A DNA stretch of 64,000 nt from Nocardioides furvisabuli (GCF_021083185.1 NZ_JAIGQB010000002.1:62001-126000); one strand, 5' to 3'. Counted from the stretch's first letter, positions 46,136 through 55,838 are shown. Numbers and translations are program-made. Notes: a model not told the origin generated them from the sequence alone.

Positions 46136-47200
46136 GTGACGACCTGGGATCCCGCACCCTTCCGCGACCAGGTCCAGCAGGTGCTGGATGACTTCCTCGA
46201 CCGACGCGCCGCCGAGCTCGCGCCGCTGGGCCCCGACGCCGGCCGCCTGATCGACGAGGCGCGTACGGCGGTGCGCGGCGGCAAGCGCTTCCGTGCCGCC
46301 TTCTGCCACTGGGGCTACCGCGCGGTGCGGTCCGACGTCGCCGACGCCGCCGCGCTGGCTCGCGCGTGCGCGTCGCTGGAGGTGCTGCACGCCAGCGCGC
46401 TCGTCCACGACGACCTCATGGACGCCTCCGACACCCGGCGTGGTCGTCCGGCGACGCACCGCGCCTTCGAGGGCGAGCACCGCGCGGCCGGCTGGCGAGG
46501 AGGTCCCGAGCAGTACGGCGCCGCCGCTGCGATCCTGCTCGGCGACCTGCTGCTCGGCTGGTCGGGCGACCTGCTGCGCGGCTCCGGCTTCGCGGCGGAC
46601 GAGGTCGCCGCCGGCGTGACGCTCCTCGAGCTCTGCCGCACCGAGGTGATCGCGGGGCAGTTCCTCGACGTGTCGGTCCAGGCCCGCGGCCACGCGGACG
46701 TCGACACGGCGATGACCGTGCTGCGCTACAAGTCCGCGAAGTACAGCATCGAGCGCCCCCTCCACATCGGTGCCGGCCTCGCCGGCGCCACCGCCGCGCA
46801 GCTCGAGCAGCTCGGCCGCTTCGGCCTGCCACTCGGCGAGGCCTTCCAGCTGCGCGACGACGTGCTCGGCGTCTTCGGCGACCCGGCCGAGACCGGCAAG
46901 CCGGCCGGCGACGACCTCGTGGAGGGCAAGCGCACGGTGCTCGTCGCCCTGGCCCTCGACGCCGCTCCCCCGGCGGCCGCCCGGCGCCTCGACGACGCGC
47001 TCGGCACCCCGCTCGGCGCGACCGACGTCGAGGAGCTGCGCGCCATCATCGAGGACTCCGGCGCCCGCGCGCAGGTCGAGGCGGTGATCGGCTCGCTGGC
47101 CGAGCACGCCGTCGAGACGCTGCAGGCCGCCGAGATCGACGACGAGGCCCGCGTGGTGCTCACCGAGCTCGCGGCCGCGGCGACCCAGCGCACCGTCTGA
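46136..47200 (+). CDS. idsA: Polyprenyl (geranylgeranyl-type) diphosphate synthase
   Basis: Trans-isoprenyl diphosphate synthase joining IPP to an allylic diphosphate. 354 residues: 'AVRGGKRFRAAFCHWGYRAV', first Asp-rich motif 'LVHDDLMDASDTRRGRPATH', 'YKSAKYSIERPLHIGAGLAG' and second motif 'FQLRDDVLGVFGDPAETGKP', with 'GDDLVEGKRTVLVALAL'. The second motif reads DDxxG rather than DDxxD, common in this subgroup. Product length cannot be inferred. Orthologous in position to idsA2 (Rv2173). Confidence 0.88.
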   Translation: MTTWDPAPFRDQVQQVLDDFLDRRAAELAPLGPDAGRLIDEARTAVRGGKRFRAAFCHWGYRAVRSDVADAAALARACASLEVLHASALVHDDLMDASDTRRGRPATHRAFEGEHRAAGWRGGPEQYGAAAAILLGDLLLGWSGDLLRGSGFAADEVAAGVTLLELCRTEVIAGQFLDVSVQARGHADVDTAMTVLRYKSAKYSIERPLHIGAGLAGATAAQLEQLGRFGLPLGEAFQLRDDVLGVFGDPAETGKPAGDDLVEGKRTVLVALALDAAPPAAARRLDDALGTPLGATDVEELRAIIEDSGARAQVEAVIGSLAEHAVETLQAAEIDDEARVVLTELAAAATQRTV

Positions 47201-47214
47201 GTCGCTGAGGGACC

Positions 47215-47649
47215 TCAGTCGAGGCTGGTGATCCCGGGGAGCACCGGGCCCTCGCCGCGCAGCAGCACCGTGAACGGCACGCCCCGGTCGTCGTTGACCC
47301 GGGACCCCAGCACGCTCAGGGCGATGCTGAAGGCCCGCTCGTCGGCGCGGGCCAGGGTGGCCCACCCGTCCCAGAGCAGCACGACCCCCTCGCGACCGGC
47401 GCCGATGTCGTGCAGGCAGTCGGCGAGGGCGTCGAAGTTGCGGCCGTAGTGCCCGGGGAAGTCGAGTGCCTCACCGACGGCGTCGAGGAAGTGGGCCTTG
47501 GAGTCCGCGCCGGTCCAGCCGTCGACGTGGGCGAAGCCCCACCCGGCGTGCTCGACGCTGTGGCGTACGTCGGCGGCGTCGAACGCGCCGTGCCACCGGT
47601 GGATCCCGGGTGCCACGCGCCCGGCCAGCACCGCGGCGAGCCCGCTCAC
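47215..47649 (-). CDS. Barstar-family ribonuclease inhibitor
   Basis: 144 residues; the C-terminal 90 form the barstar fold: 'HFLDAVGEALDFPGHYGRNF' and 'DALADCLHDIG' keep the YG-N-DAL-DCL core, including the two aspartates that contact the barnase active site (Trp38 of barstar is Ala here). It should neutralise the nuclease encoded immediately upstream inside the cytoplasm. GTG start at 47649 shares GTGA with the nuclease stop, giving coupled translation. Confidence 0.9.
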   Translation of the reverse strand: MSGLAAVLAGRVAPGIHRWHGAFDAADVRHSVEHAGWGFAHVDGWTGADSKAHFLDAVGEALDFPGHYGRNFDALADCLHDIGAGREGVVLLWDGWATLARADERAFSIALSVLGSRVNDDRGVPFTVLLRGEGPVLPGITSLD

Positions 47650-48143
47650 GAGCCCACCTCCACGCGGGAGAACGAGCCGTAGTGGTCGTCGGTCCAGTAG
47701 TACTCGCCGGGCGAGCCTGCGACGATGCGGCGCGCACCACGGTCGTACGAGCCGGGCGTCGGCACGGTGTACTCGCGGTAGTAGCCGCTCGGCTGGTCGG
47801 GAAGGAGCTCCTCGCGGTTGCCGAACACCCCGCCGTCGTGCTCGGGCTCGGGGAACGGCCCACCAGCCTCGATCAGGTCGATCGTCCGGGAAGCCTCCGG
47901 CGGGAGGTCGGCGAGCCGGACGAGCGGGAGCCCGCTCGCCGAGCCGGTGGACGGGAAGGTGGTGGGGGCGTCGGAGGCCGCGTCGTCCAGCCGGGGCAAC
48001 GGCTTCGACGAGGACGGCGCGTCGCCCGCGCTGGGGTCGGTGCCGTCCCGGTCGGCCGGGATGAACATCGACACCAGCAGGATCGCGGCCGCCGCGAGCA
48101 GCACCACCCACCGGTAGCGCTGCCGTGCGGCCGAGGCAGGCAT
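47646..48143 (-). CDS. RNase Sa/barnase-type guanyl-specific ribonuclease with N-terminal membrane anchor or signal
   Basis: 165 residues. N-terminal hydrophobic stretch 'VVLLAAAAILLVSMFIPADR' for export, a Ser/Pro/Asp linker, then the microbial RNase domain: 'LPPEASRTIDLIEAGGPFPE', 'GGVFGNREELLP', 'GYYREYTVPTPGS' (catalytic Glu), 'DRGARRIVAG' (Arg) and 'TDDHYGSFSRV' (catalytic His). It follows RNase Sa closely but lacks its two disulfide cysteines. All catalytic residues are present, so it should be active. It overlaps the Rv2175c gene by one base and barstar by four. Confidence 0.88.
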   Translation of the reverse strand: MPASAARQRYRWVVLLAAAAILLVSMFIPADRDGTDPSAGDAPSSSKPLPRLDDAASDAPTTFPSTGSASGLPLVRLADLPPEASRTIDLIEAGGPFPEPEHDGGVFGNREELLPDQPSGYYREYTVPTPGSYDRGARRIVAGSPGEYYWTDDHYGSFSRVEVGS

Positions 48144-48547
48144 CAGTACTCCAGCACCTGCGCGCGCCGCTTGACCTCGCTGCCGCGGTTCTCGCGCAGC
48201 GCGTCGATCGGACGCCCCGGGAGGTCGTCGTCGGTGAAGAGCCACGCGATGCACTCGCGGTCGTCGAAGCGGTGGTCGTGCAGCAACGTGAGGAGGCCCG
48301 GCAAACCCTTCACGATCAGCCCGTCCTGGAAGAAGTCGGCCGGCACGCACGGCCCCGCGCCCGGCCGGGGCACGGCGGCGGCCAGCTCGTGCTCGCGGAT
48401 CATCGTGCGGACCTTGGCCGGCGTCACGCCGAGCAGCGCCGCCACCTGGCCCCAGTCCAGCCACTCCGTCACGAGGGCGGCCAGGTCACGCTCGGCGAGG
48501 GGGACGTCACTCGTGCCCGGGGTGCCTGGCTCACTGTGCTCGCTCAT
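48143..48547 (-). CDS. Rv2175c-family DNA-binding protein
   Basis: 134 residues with an N-terminal winged helix-turn-helix ('WLDWGQVAALLGVTPAKVRT') and the family C-terminal part ('GLPGLLTLLHDHRFDDRECI', 'AWLFTDDDLPGRPIDALREN'). In M. tuberculosis Rv2175c is a DNA-binding substrate of the kinase PknL; a PASTA kinase gene lies 2 kb away here. Target genes are unknown. ATG at 48547, 6 nt after a TAGGCT box. It is the first gene of a unit with the RNase and barstar. Confidence 0.88.
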   Translation of the reverse strand: MSEHSEPGTPGTSDVPLAERDLAALVTEWLDWGQVAALLGVTPAKVRTMIREHELAAAVPRPGAGPCVPADFFQDGLIVKGLPGLLTLLHDHRFDDRECIAWLFTDDDLPGRPIDALRENRGSEVKRRAQVLEY

Positions 48548-48553
48548 GCCCGC

Positions 48554-48559
48554 AGCCTA
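48554..48559 (-). promoter_or_regulatory. -10 box of the Rv2175c-like/RNase/barstar unit (leaderless)
   Basis: TAGGCT on the minus strand, 6 nt before the ATG at 48547. Confidence 0.6.
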
Positions 48560-48638
48560 GGCGAGGAGGGTCGCGGGCGGTGAGTCGCGGCGCACCGGCG
48601 GACCGCGGGCGGAGTTGTCGCTTCCGGCACCGGATCCG

Positions 48639-48644
48639 TAGCGT
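48639..48644 (+). promoter_or_regulatory. -10 box of the GH16-like gene (leaderless)
   Basis: TAGCGT ending 7 nt before the ATG at 48652; this favours the ATG over a GTG three bases earlier. Confidence 0.45.
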
Positions 48645-48651
48645 GTCGTGG

Positions 48652-49452
48652 ATGCACCCCCTCCGATCTGCCCTCGCCGCAGCCCTCGTGGGCCTGCTCG
48701 CCCTGACGCTCTCCCCCGTCGTCGCGCCCGCCTCGGCCGACCACTACGACGGTGCCCCGGGACCGGTCCACGCGGGCAACACGTTCGGCTGGTACCAGCA
48801 CGGCGTGTTCCGCCAGGAGTTCATCGGCCCCAAGCCGGCCTTCTGGAAGAAGAAGGGCCGCGGGGTCGTCCGCACCCAGAACGGCATGCTCACGCTGATG
48901 AGCACCCGGCGCGGCAGCGTCTCCGCGACGCTCGACCTCAAGGGCCACACCTACGGCCGCTGGGAGATCCGGATGCGGGCCCGCACCATGTCGAAGGTCA
49001 AGGGAGGCAAGCCCTTCAAGGTCGTCACCGAGCTCGTCCCCGGCGGCACCCGCGACCAGCACTGCGGTGGGCGCGACATCGGCATCGAGAACTTCACCCT
49101 CGGCACGAACACCGTCAAGTCCTACGTCCACACGCTCCCGAACAGCTCCTACCGCGGCTTCCTCGGCCGGCACCTGCGCAACGACCGCTGGCACACCTAC
49201 GCCGTCGAGGTCGCCCAGGACCACATCTCCTGGTTCGTCGACGGACACGTCATCAACACCGAGCGCCGCGCCGACGCGCTGGACCCGGTGCCGCGCCAGC
49301 TGAAGTTCGAGCTGCGCGCCAAGGGTGGCAAGAAGATGGACCCGGCGCGGATGCAGATGGACTGGATGCGCTACTGGTCGATGCGCGCGCCCAACGAGAA
49401 GTCGATCAAGGCCCCGCAGCTCGAGCTCAGCACCTTCAACGGCGCCTGCTGA
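48652..49452 (+). CDS. Secreted GH16-like (concanavalin-fold) protein, catalytic motif degenerate
   Basis: 266 residues: signal peptide 'MHPLRSALAAALVGLLALTL' with a probable AxA cleavage near residue 29, then a laminarinase-type jelly roll: 'GHTYGRWEIRMRARTMSKVK', 'DRWHTYAVEVAQDHISWFVD', 'MQMDWMRYWSM'. At the place of the GH16 catalytic motif ExDxxE the sequence reads 'GGRDIGIENFTLG', so the nucleophile Glu is not conserved. It may bind rather than cleave glycans, or use other residues. Confidence 0.78.
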   Translation: MHPLRSALAAALVGLLALTLSPVVAPASADHYDGAPGPVHAGNTFGWYQHGVFRQEFIGPKPAFWKKKGRGVVRTQNGMLTLMSTRRGSVSATLDLKGHTYGRWEIRMRARTMSKVKGGKPFKVVTELVPGGTRDQHCGGRDIGIENFTLGTNTVKSYVHTLPNSSYRGFLGRHLRNDRWHTYAVEVAQDHISWFVDGHVINTERRADALDPVPRQLKFELRAKGGKKMDPARMQMDWMRYWSMRAPNEKSIKAPQLELSTFNGAC

Positions 49453-49626
49453 CCCGCTGCCGCACCACGCGACACCGCCACGGCGGCCGGGATCGGGCGA
49501 CACGCCCGGCCCGGCCGCCGTTCGCGTTCGTCGTACGCCGGTCGCTAGCGTCGACTGCTTCGTTCGCGCGCTTCCCTCCCGGGACCTCGTGCCCCGGGCG
49601 CAGCGGACGGGACGAGGAGCGACCCT

Positions 49627-50436
49627 GTGCCCCGAGCAGACCACGCCCGACATCACCACCCCCGACATCACCACCCCCGACGTGACCGAGCCCGGACCCG
49701 CGCGCTCGCCACGGCCGTCGGCGTCCTCGCCGCCTCGCTCGCCACCGTGCTGACCGCGGCACCGGCCCGTGCCGACCACGAGCGGCTGCCCGCCGACCGG
49801 ACCCTGCGGTCCTACGTCGTCCAGCCCGGCGACACCGCGTCGGGGCTGGCCGTGCGCTTCCACGCGTGGACGGCCGAGATCGTCGCCCACAACCACTTCG
49901 ACGGCCGCGCGGCGCTGCGTGCCGGTGACCGGATCGAGATCCCCGTGGTGGGTCGCACCGGCGGCGGACGTGACGGCGGCGGCCGCGACGGCGGCCGGGG
50001 CACCGCGATGTGGCAGCACCCGGACGCTGACCGGGAGAAGGTCCGGCGGGTGGTCGCGGGCGCCGCGCGTCGCCACGGCGTCGATCCCCAGCTCGCCCTG
50101 GCCGTGTCGTGGCAGGAGTCCGGCTGGCAGACGGGCGTGGTCTCCAGCGCCAACGCCATCGGTGCCATGCAGGTGCTGCCGTCGACCGCGCGCTGGATGG
50201 AGCAGTACGCCGGACGGCCGCTGCGGTTGCGCAAGCTCGGCGACAACGCGCAGGCCGGCGTGCTGCTGCTCAAGGTGCTCTCGGCACACACGCAGCGGCG
50301 TACGCACAAGATCGGCGCCTACTACCAGGGCCTCGGCGCGGTGCAGCGCCACGGGCTCTACGACGAGACCCGGACCTACGTCGACAACGTCGAGGCCATC
50401 AAGCGCCGCCTCGAGGACGGCCGCCCGCCCTCCTGA
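49627..50436 (+). CDS. Secreted LysM and lytic transglycosylase (SLT) protein
   Basis: 269 residues. An unusual His/Arg-rich start ('RHHHPRHHHPRRDRARTR', from a 15-bp direct repeat) precedes a signal peptide ending 'TAAPARA'. A LysM domain follows at about 60-105 ('YVVQPGDTASGLAVRFHAWT'), a Gly/Arg linker, and an SLT domain with catalytic Glu in 'LALAVSWQESGWQTGVVSSA', 'NAIGAMQVLPSTARWM' and 'GAYYQGLGAVQRHGLYDETR'. GTG start with AGGAG 7 nt upstream. It should bind and cut peptidoglycan. Confidence 0.88.
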   Translation: MPRADHARHHHPRHHHPRRDRARTRALATAVGVLAASLATVLTAAPARADHERLPADRTLRSYVVQPGDTASGLAVRFHAWTAEIVAHNHFDGRAALRAGDRIEIPVVGRTGGGRDGGGRDGGRGTAMWQHPDADREKVRRVVAGAARRHGVDPQLALAVSWQESGWQTGVVSSANAIGAMQVLPSTARWMEQYAGRPLRLRKLGDNAQAGVLLLKVLSAHTQRRTHKIGAYYQGLGAVQRHGLYDETRTYVDNVEAIKRRLEDGRPPS

Positions 50437-50568
50437 GCGTGGCAGGCCGGGCGGAGCGCGCCACGCCCGGGCCCGTGCCTGCGCGTGGCCGCGCCCCGCA
50501 CTTCCGTACGATGAGGGGGCCGGATCCTTCCCCGTCCGCTTGTGCGATCCGGCGCTGGAGGTCGAGCA

Positions 50569-52725
50569 GTGGAGCCATCCGAGCACGCCCGCGCGGCTGC
50601 GTCCGGCGGCTCCCGCGACCCCTTGGTCGGCCGGCTGCTGGACAGCCGCTATCGCATCGGCCCCCGCATCGCGCGCGGTGGCATGGCCAGTGTCTACGAG
50701 GCCACCGACACCCGCCTCGACCGCACGGTCGCGGTCAAGGTGATGCACCCCGGCCTCGGCGACGACCGTGAGTTCGCGGAGCGGTTCGTCCGCGAGGCCC
50801 GCGCCGCCGCCCGGCTGAACCACCCGCACGTGGTGGGCGTCTACGACCAGGGCGACGACACCTCCGACGGGCAGGACACCGTCTTCCTCGTCATGGAGTA
50901 CGTCCCCGGGCACACCCTGCGCGACGTGATCCGCAAGGAGGCGCCGATGCCGCCGGCCCGGGCGCTGGCGCTGCTCGAGCCGGTCGTCTCCGCCCTCGCG
51001 GCCGCCCACCGGGCCGGCCTGATCCATCGCGACGTCAAGCCGGAGAACGTGCTCATCGCCGACGAGGCCCATGGTGGTCGGGTCAAGGTCGCCGACTTCG
51101 GACTGGCCAAGGCCGTCAGCGCCGACACCCAGCACACCGCAACCGGGGGCGTGCTCATCGGCACGGTCTCCTACCTCGCGCCCGAGCTGGTCGTCGACGG
51201 CCGGGCCGACGCGCGTGCCGACGTCTACGCCGCCGGCGTCGTGCTCTACGAGCTGCTGACCGGCAGCAAGCCCCACGAGGGCGAGTCGCCGATCCAGGTG
51301 GCCTACCGCCACGTCCACCACGACGTGCCGATGCCCTCGGACGGACAGCCCGGCATCCCCGACTACGTCGACGCGCTCGTCGCCCGCGCCACCTCGCGCG
51401 ACCGCGAGCACCGCGCAGCCGACGCAGGCGTGCTGCTGCACCAGCTGCACCGGGTCGAGCAGGCACTGCGCGAGGGCCTGGCCGCCGACCCCGAGCTCAC
51501 CGCGGACCTGCTCCCCCGGCGTACGCCCGACGCCGACGACGCCGACCCGGTCGGCAACGACACCACCCCCGAGCCGTTCGACGCCGGCGCGCTCGCGCTG
51601 CTGACCGAGGTCGACCCCCGCGACTCCGGGCTGGTCGACGACGGCAGCCCCGACCGCACGACCGCGCTCGAGCGCCACCTCGTGCCGACCGCCACTGCCC
51701 CTGTCGCCGCGCCGGTGACCGAGCCGATGACCGCCACCGCCCCTCCTGGGCCCACGCAGCCTCCTGCTCCCGCTCCGCGCCCTGCACCGGCACGGGCTCC
51801 GTCCAGGGTCGCGCCCGTCGCGACGACGGCGCGGCGCCGTTCGGCGAAGGGACCGGTCCTCCTGCTGCTCGCACTGCTCCTCGTGGCCGGCATCGGCCTC
51901 GGCGCCTACTGGTTCGGCTGGGCGCGCTACACCACGACCCCCGCGGTGCTGAACCTGGACCGGGCCGCCGCGACAGCGGAGCTCGAAGCAGCCGGGCTGG
52001 AGGTCGAGGAGGGCGAGCCGGCCTACTCCGAGAACGTCGCGCCGGGCCTGGTGATCGGCACCGACCCGGGACCGGGCGACCGGGTCCTCAGCGGAGGCAC
52101 CGTCGCGCTCGTCCTCTCCCTGGGACCGGAGCGCTACGACGTGCCGGTCCTCGAGGGAAGCACCGAGGACCAGGCACAGGACGCGCTCGCCGCGACCAAC
52201 CTGGTCTTCGGCGAGAGCCGGGGCAGGTGGAGCGAGACCGTGCCGGAGGGGCAGGTGATCCGCACCTCGCCGAAGGCGGGCACCACGCTCAAGCCGGGTG
52301 CAGTCGTCGACCTGGTGCTCAGCCGCGGCCGCAAGCCGATCGAGGTCAGGGACTTCACGGGGAAGTCGTTCGACGATGCCCGGGAGGCGCTCGAGGCACG
52401 GCGTCTCGAGGTGAGCGTCGCCGGGGAGGAGTTCAGCGACACCGTGCCCGAGGGCTTCGTGATCTCCCAGGACCCCACCGGCGGCACCCTCTTCCGCGGC
52501 GACACCGTCTCCTTCGTCGTCTCCCAGGGCCCCGAGCTCGTCGAGGTCCCGCGCGTGCGGGCGATGGGCGTCGAGGCCGCGACGTCGCTGCTCGAGGGGC
52601 TCGGCTTCGACGTCGAGACCGACGAGGCCGACGGGTACCTCGGCCTCGGCTTCGTGTTCAGCTCCGACCCCGGGTCCGGGCAGTCGGTGCCGAAGGGCTC
52701 GACGATCACGTTGTTCCTCATCTGA
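50569..52725 (+). CDS. pknL: Membrane Ser/Thr protein kinase with four PASTA domains
   Basis: 718 residues. Kinase domain from about 20: 'YRIGPRIARGGMASVYEATD' (G loop), 'VAVKVM', 'LIHRDVKPENVLIADE', 'VADFGLA' and 'SYLAPELV'. A Pro/Ala juxtamembrane linker, one membrane helix near 428-450 ('VLLLLALLLVAGIGLGAYWF'), then four PASTA domains that sense muropeptides or lipid II. GTG at 50569 with GGAGG 7 nt upstream; a TACGAT box at 50507-50512 may be its -10. The neighbour Rv2175c-like protein matches the PknL pair of M. tuberculosis, though PknL there is shorter. Confidence 0.93.
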   Translation: MEPSEHARAAASGGSRDPLVGRLLDSRYRIGPRIARGGMASVYEATDTRLDRTVAVKVMHPGLGDDREFAERFVREARAAARLNHPHVVGVYDQGDDTSDGQDTVFLVMEYVPGHTLRDVIRKEAPMPPARALALLEPVVSALAAAHRAGLIHRDVKPENVLIADEAHGGRVKVADFGLAKAVSADTQHTATGGVLIGTVSYLAPELVVDGRADARADVYAAGVVLYELLTGSKPHEGESPIQVAYRHVHHDVPMPSDGQPGIPDYVDALVARATSRDREHRAADAGVLLHQLHRVEQALREGLAADPELTADLLPRRTPDADDADPVGNDTTPEPFDAGALALLTEVDPRDSGLVDDGSPDRTTALERHLVPTATAPVAAPVTEPMTATAPPGPTQPPAPAPRPAPARAPSRVAPVATTARRRSAKGPVLLLLALLLVAGIGLGAYWFGWARYTTTPAVLNLDRAAATAELEAAGLEVEEGEPAYSENVAPGLVIGTDPGPGDRVLSGGTVALVLSLGPERYDVPVLEGSTEDQAQDALAATNLVFGESRGRWSETVPEGQVIRTSPKAGTTLKPGAVVDLVLSRGRKPIEVRDFTGKSFDDAREALEARRLEVSVAGEEFSDTVPEGFVISQDPTGGTLFRGDTVSFVVSQGPELVEVPRVRAMGVEAATSLLEGLGFDVETDEADGYLGLGFVFSSDPGSGQSVPKGSTITLFLI

Positions 52726-52730
52726 GGTCC

Positions 52731-52736
52731 TAGCCT
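52731..52736 (+). promoter_or_regulatory. -10 box of the EamA transporter gene (leaderless)
   Basis: TAGCCT ending 6 nt before the GTG at 52743, just after the kinase stop. Confidence 0.55.
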
Positions 52737-52742
52737 TCCTCC

Positions 52743-53642
52743 GTGGAGCACGAGCAGACCCGGCGTACGACCCTGCTCGCGGCGGCCGCACTGCTGGCCA
52801 TCGCGGCCTGCTGGGGCTCGACGTTCTTCCTCATCAAGGACCTCCTCGACCGGGTGCCGACGCTCGACTTCCTCGCCGTGCGGTTCAGCATCGCCGCGGT
52901 CGTGCTGCTGCTCGTCGCACCCCGCGCGGTCGGTCGGCTCTCGCCGGTGGTGCGCCGTCACGCCGTCGTGCTGGGGGTGCTCTACGGCATCGCGCAGATC
53001 CTGCAGACCGCCGGCCTCGCGCACACGCCGGCGAGCATCAGCGGCTTCGTCACCGGTCTGTACGTCGTCTTCACCCCGCTGCTCGCAGCCGCCATCCTGC
53101 GCACCCGGATCCCGCCGGTCACGTGGGCCGCCGTGCTGCTGGCCACCATCGGGCTCGGCGTGCTGGCCCTGCGTGGCTTCAGCATCGGCTACGGCGAGCT
53201 CATCACGCTGGCCTCCGCGGTCCTCTACGCCCTGCACATCGTGGGGCTCGGCGCGTGGTCGACGGCCCAGGACGCGGTCGGCATGACGATCCTCCAGATC
53301 ATCGTGATCGCGCTGATCTGCACCCTGGCCACCGCTCACGACGGCATCGTGCTCCCCGACCGCACGAGCGACTGGGTCTCGGTCGCCTACATGGCCGTCG
53401 TCGTCGGTGCGCTCGGGCTGCTCGCACAGACCTGGGCGCAGGCCCACCTGCCACCCACCCGCAGCGCCATCATCATGAGCATGGAGCCGGTCTTCGCCTC
53501 GCTCTTCGCCGTCTGGCTGGGCGGGGAGGACGTCACCACACGCCTGCTGCTGGGCGGGTCGATGGTGCTCGTCGCGATGCTGACCGTCGAGCTCGCACCC
53601 CGGCGCGCGGTCGAGGGCGAGGTCCCCCACATCGCGGTCTGA
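52743..53642 (+). CDS. EamA/DMT-family transporter
   Basis: 299 residues with ten predicted membrane helices in two EamA repeats: 'AIAACWGSTFFLIKDLLDRV' and 'FLAVRFSIAAVVLLLVAPRA' in the first, 'GYGELITLASAVLYALHIVG' and 'PTRSAIIMSMEPVFASLFAV' in the second. Drug/metabolite exporters of this family carry amino acids or other small metabolites; the substrate is unknown. GTG start placed by the leaderless -10 box. Confidence 0.9.
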   Translation: MEHEQTRRTTLLAAAALLAIAACWGSTFFLIKDLLDRVPTLDFLAVRFSIAAVVLLLVAPRAVGRLSPVVRRHAVVLGVLYGIAQILQTAGLAHTPASISGFVTGLYVVFTPLLAAAILRTRIPPVTWAAVLLATIGLGVLALRGFSIGYGELITLASAVLYALHIVGLGAWSTAQDAVGMTILQIIVIALICTLATAHDGIVLPDRTSDWVSVAYMAVVVGALGLLAQTWAQAHLPPTRSAIIMSMEPVFASLFAVWLGGEDVTTRLLLGGSMVLVAMLTVELAPRRAVEGEVPHIAV

Positions 53643-53700
53643 GGCCCGGCCGCGCCGTCCCGACGTCCGCAGACCAGCGGACGCGGTGGATCCGCCCGCC

Positions 53701-53706
53701 TAGGGT
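53701..53706 (+). promoter_or_regulatory. -10 box of the zinc-ribbon gene (leaderless)
   Basis: TAGGGT ending 6 nt before the GTG at 53713. Confidence 0.55.
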
Positions 53707-53712
53707 GGGGCC

Positions 53713-54667
53713 GTGGACAGATGCGTGGCGTGCGGGGCCGAGCTCGGCGTGGGCCGGTTCTGCCTCAACTGCGGGCACCCCATCGGTGCCCCGGCGCCTG
53801 CTCCCCCGCCCCCGGCCGACCCGGCCCCCGCTCCGGTGCAGGCGGCTGACCCCACCCCGGTCCCGCCGACCGGCCCCGTCGAGGCCCCGCGCGTCGAGCC
53901 TCCGCCCGACAAGTCTCCGCCTCCCGACGAACGTCCGGCGCGCAGCAGCACGTGGGACCCCCGGGACGACCTGCTTCCCTACGAGGAGGTCGACGACCCC
54001 ACGGCCGACGACCCGGTGCGCGGGTGGGCGTGGGCGGTCTGGGTCGCGTTCGCCGTCGCGCTGATGGTCCTGGCGGTGGTGCTGATCCGCGTCTTCGGCA
54101 CCGACGGCGACGCCACCGCGGCCGATCCCGAGACCGGCGCGTCGAGCGCCACCACCCCGGCCGAGGAGGACCCGTCCGGTTCCGCCTCCGACGTCCCGAG
54201 AGGCATCGGCAAGCGCCTCGACCTCGCGGACTCCGCGACCTTCAAGGTGCCCGCGACGGCTCCCGCCACCACGGACCTCGACGGCACCCTGGTGGCCTAC
54301 GAGGCCTCCCAGATGGCTGACGGCAACCCGGCCACGGCGTGGCGCACCGCCGGAGACGCCACCGGACAGCAGGTCGTCATCACCCTCGCCGAGCCGGGGG
54401 TGATCAACCGCGTCGGGCTGATCAACGGCTACGCCAAGCAGGTCGCGGGCGTCGACTGGTACCCCAACAACCGTCGCATCCTGTCGGTCACGTGGACCTT
54501 CGACGACGGCACCGAGGTCGAGCAGACATTCGCGGAGCGGCCGGCGATGCAGCGGATGAAGGTGCCGCCGGTGGAGACGTCGACGCTCACCGTGACCATC
54601 ACGTCGGTCACGCCGCCGGGCAGCGGCAACCTCGGTCGTGACTACACCGCGATCAGCGAGGTCACCG

Positions 54668-54690
<23 letters not shown>
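53713..54690 (+). CDS. Zinc-ribbon, single-span membrane protein with NADase-type glycan-binding domain
   Basis: 325 residues: N-terminal four-Cys ribbon '[20 protein letters not shown]', a Pro-rich cytoplasmic linker, one membrane helix at about 110-132 ('[20 protein letters not shown]'), a Ser/Thr/Glu spacer, then a discoidin-like beta domain with '[20 protein letters not shown]' and '[14 protein letters not shown]' as in NADase-type glycan-binding domains. It looks like a surface-binding module tethered through the membrane. The last 23 bases overlap the convergent threonine aldolase gene. Confidence 0.82.
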
Positions 54691-55669
<979 letters not shown>

Positions 55670-55675
55670 GGGGCG

Positions 55676-55681
55676 AACCTA
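55676..55681 (-). promoter_or_regulatory. -10 box of ltaE (leaderless)
   Basis: TAGGTT on the minus strand, 6 nt before the GTG start. Confidence 0.55.
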
Positions 55682-55708
55682 CCCGTGGCACGGCGGAGCC
55701 GCCCCGCC

Positions 55709-55838
55709 GGGCAGCGGTGAGCCAGACATCTTCCGAGCCCGCGAAACCTGCCTCACGCACCGCTCGTACGCCGGCCAGTCGGGCAGCGGTGAGCCAGACA
55801 TCTTCCGAACTCGTAGAACCTGCCTCACGCACCGCTCG
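55709..55838. repeat. Two 58-bp palindromic repeats, 72-bp period
   Basis: Copies at 55709-55766 and 55781-55838, nearly identical at both ends and diverging only in the middle. Each is an imperfect palindrome with arms beginning AGCGGTGAG and ending CTCACGCACCGCT. They fill the 188-base gap between ltaE and aroG (both minus strand), which has no gene. REP-like; could fold into hairpins in the aroG 3' end. Confidence 0.8.

Noticed and set aside
43225..47200. Carotenoid pathway from the desaturase-like oxidoreductase and the polyprenyl synthase.
   Set aside because: No phytoene synthase or cyclase is present and the two genes are in separate units, so the link is not supported.
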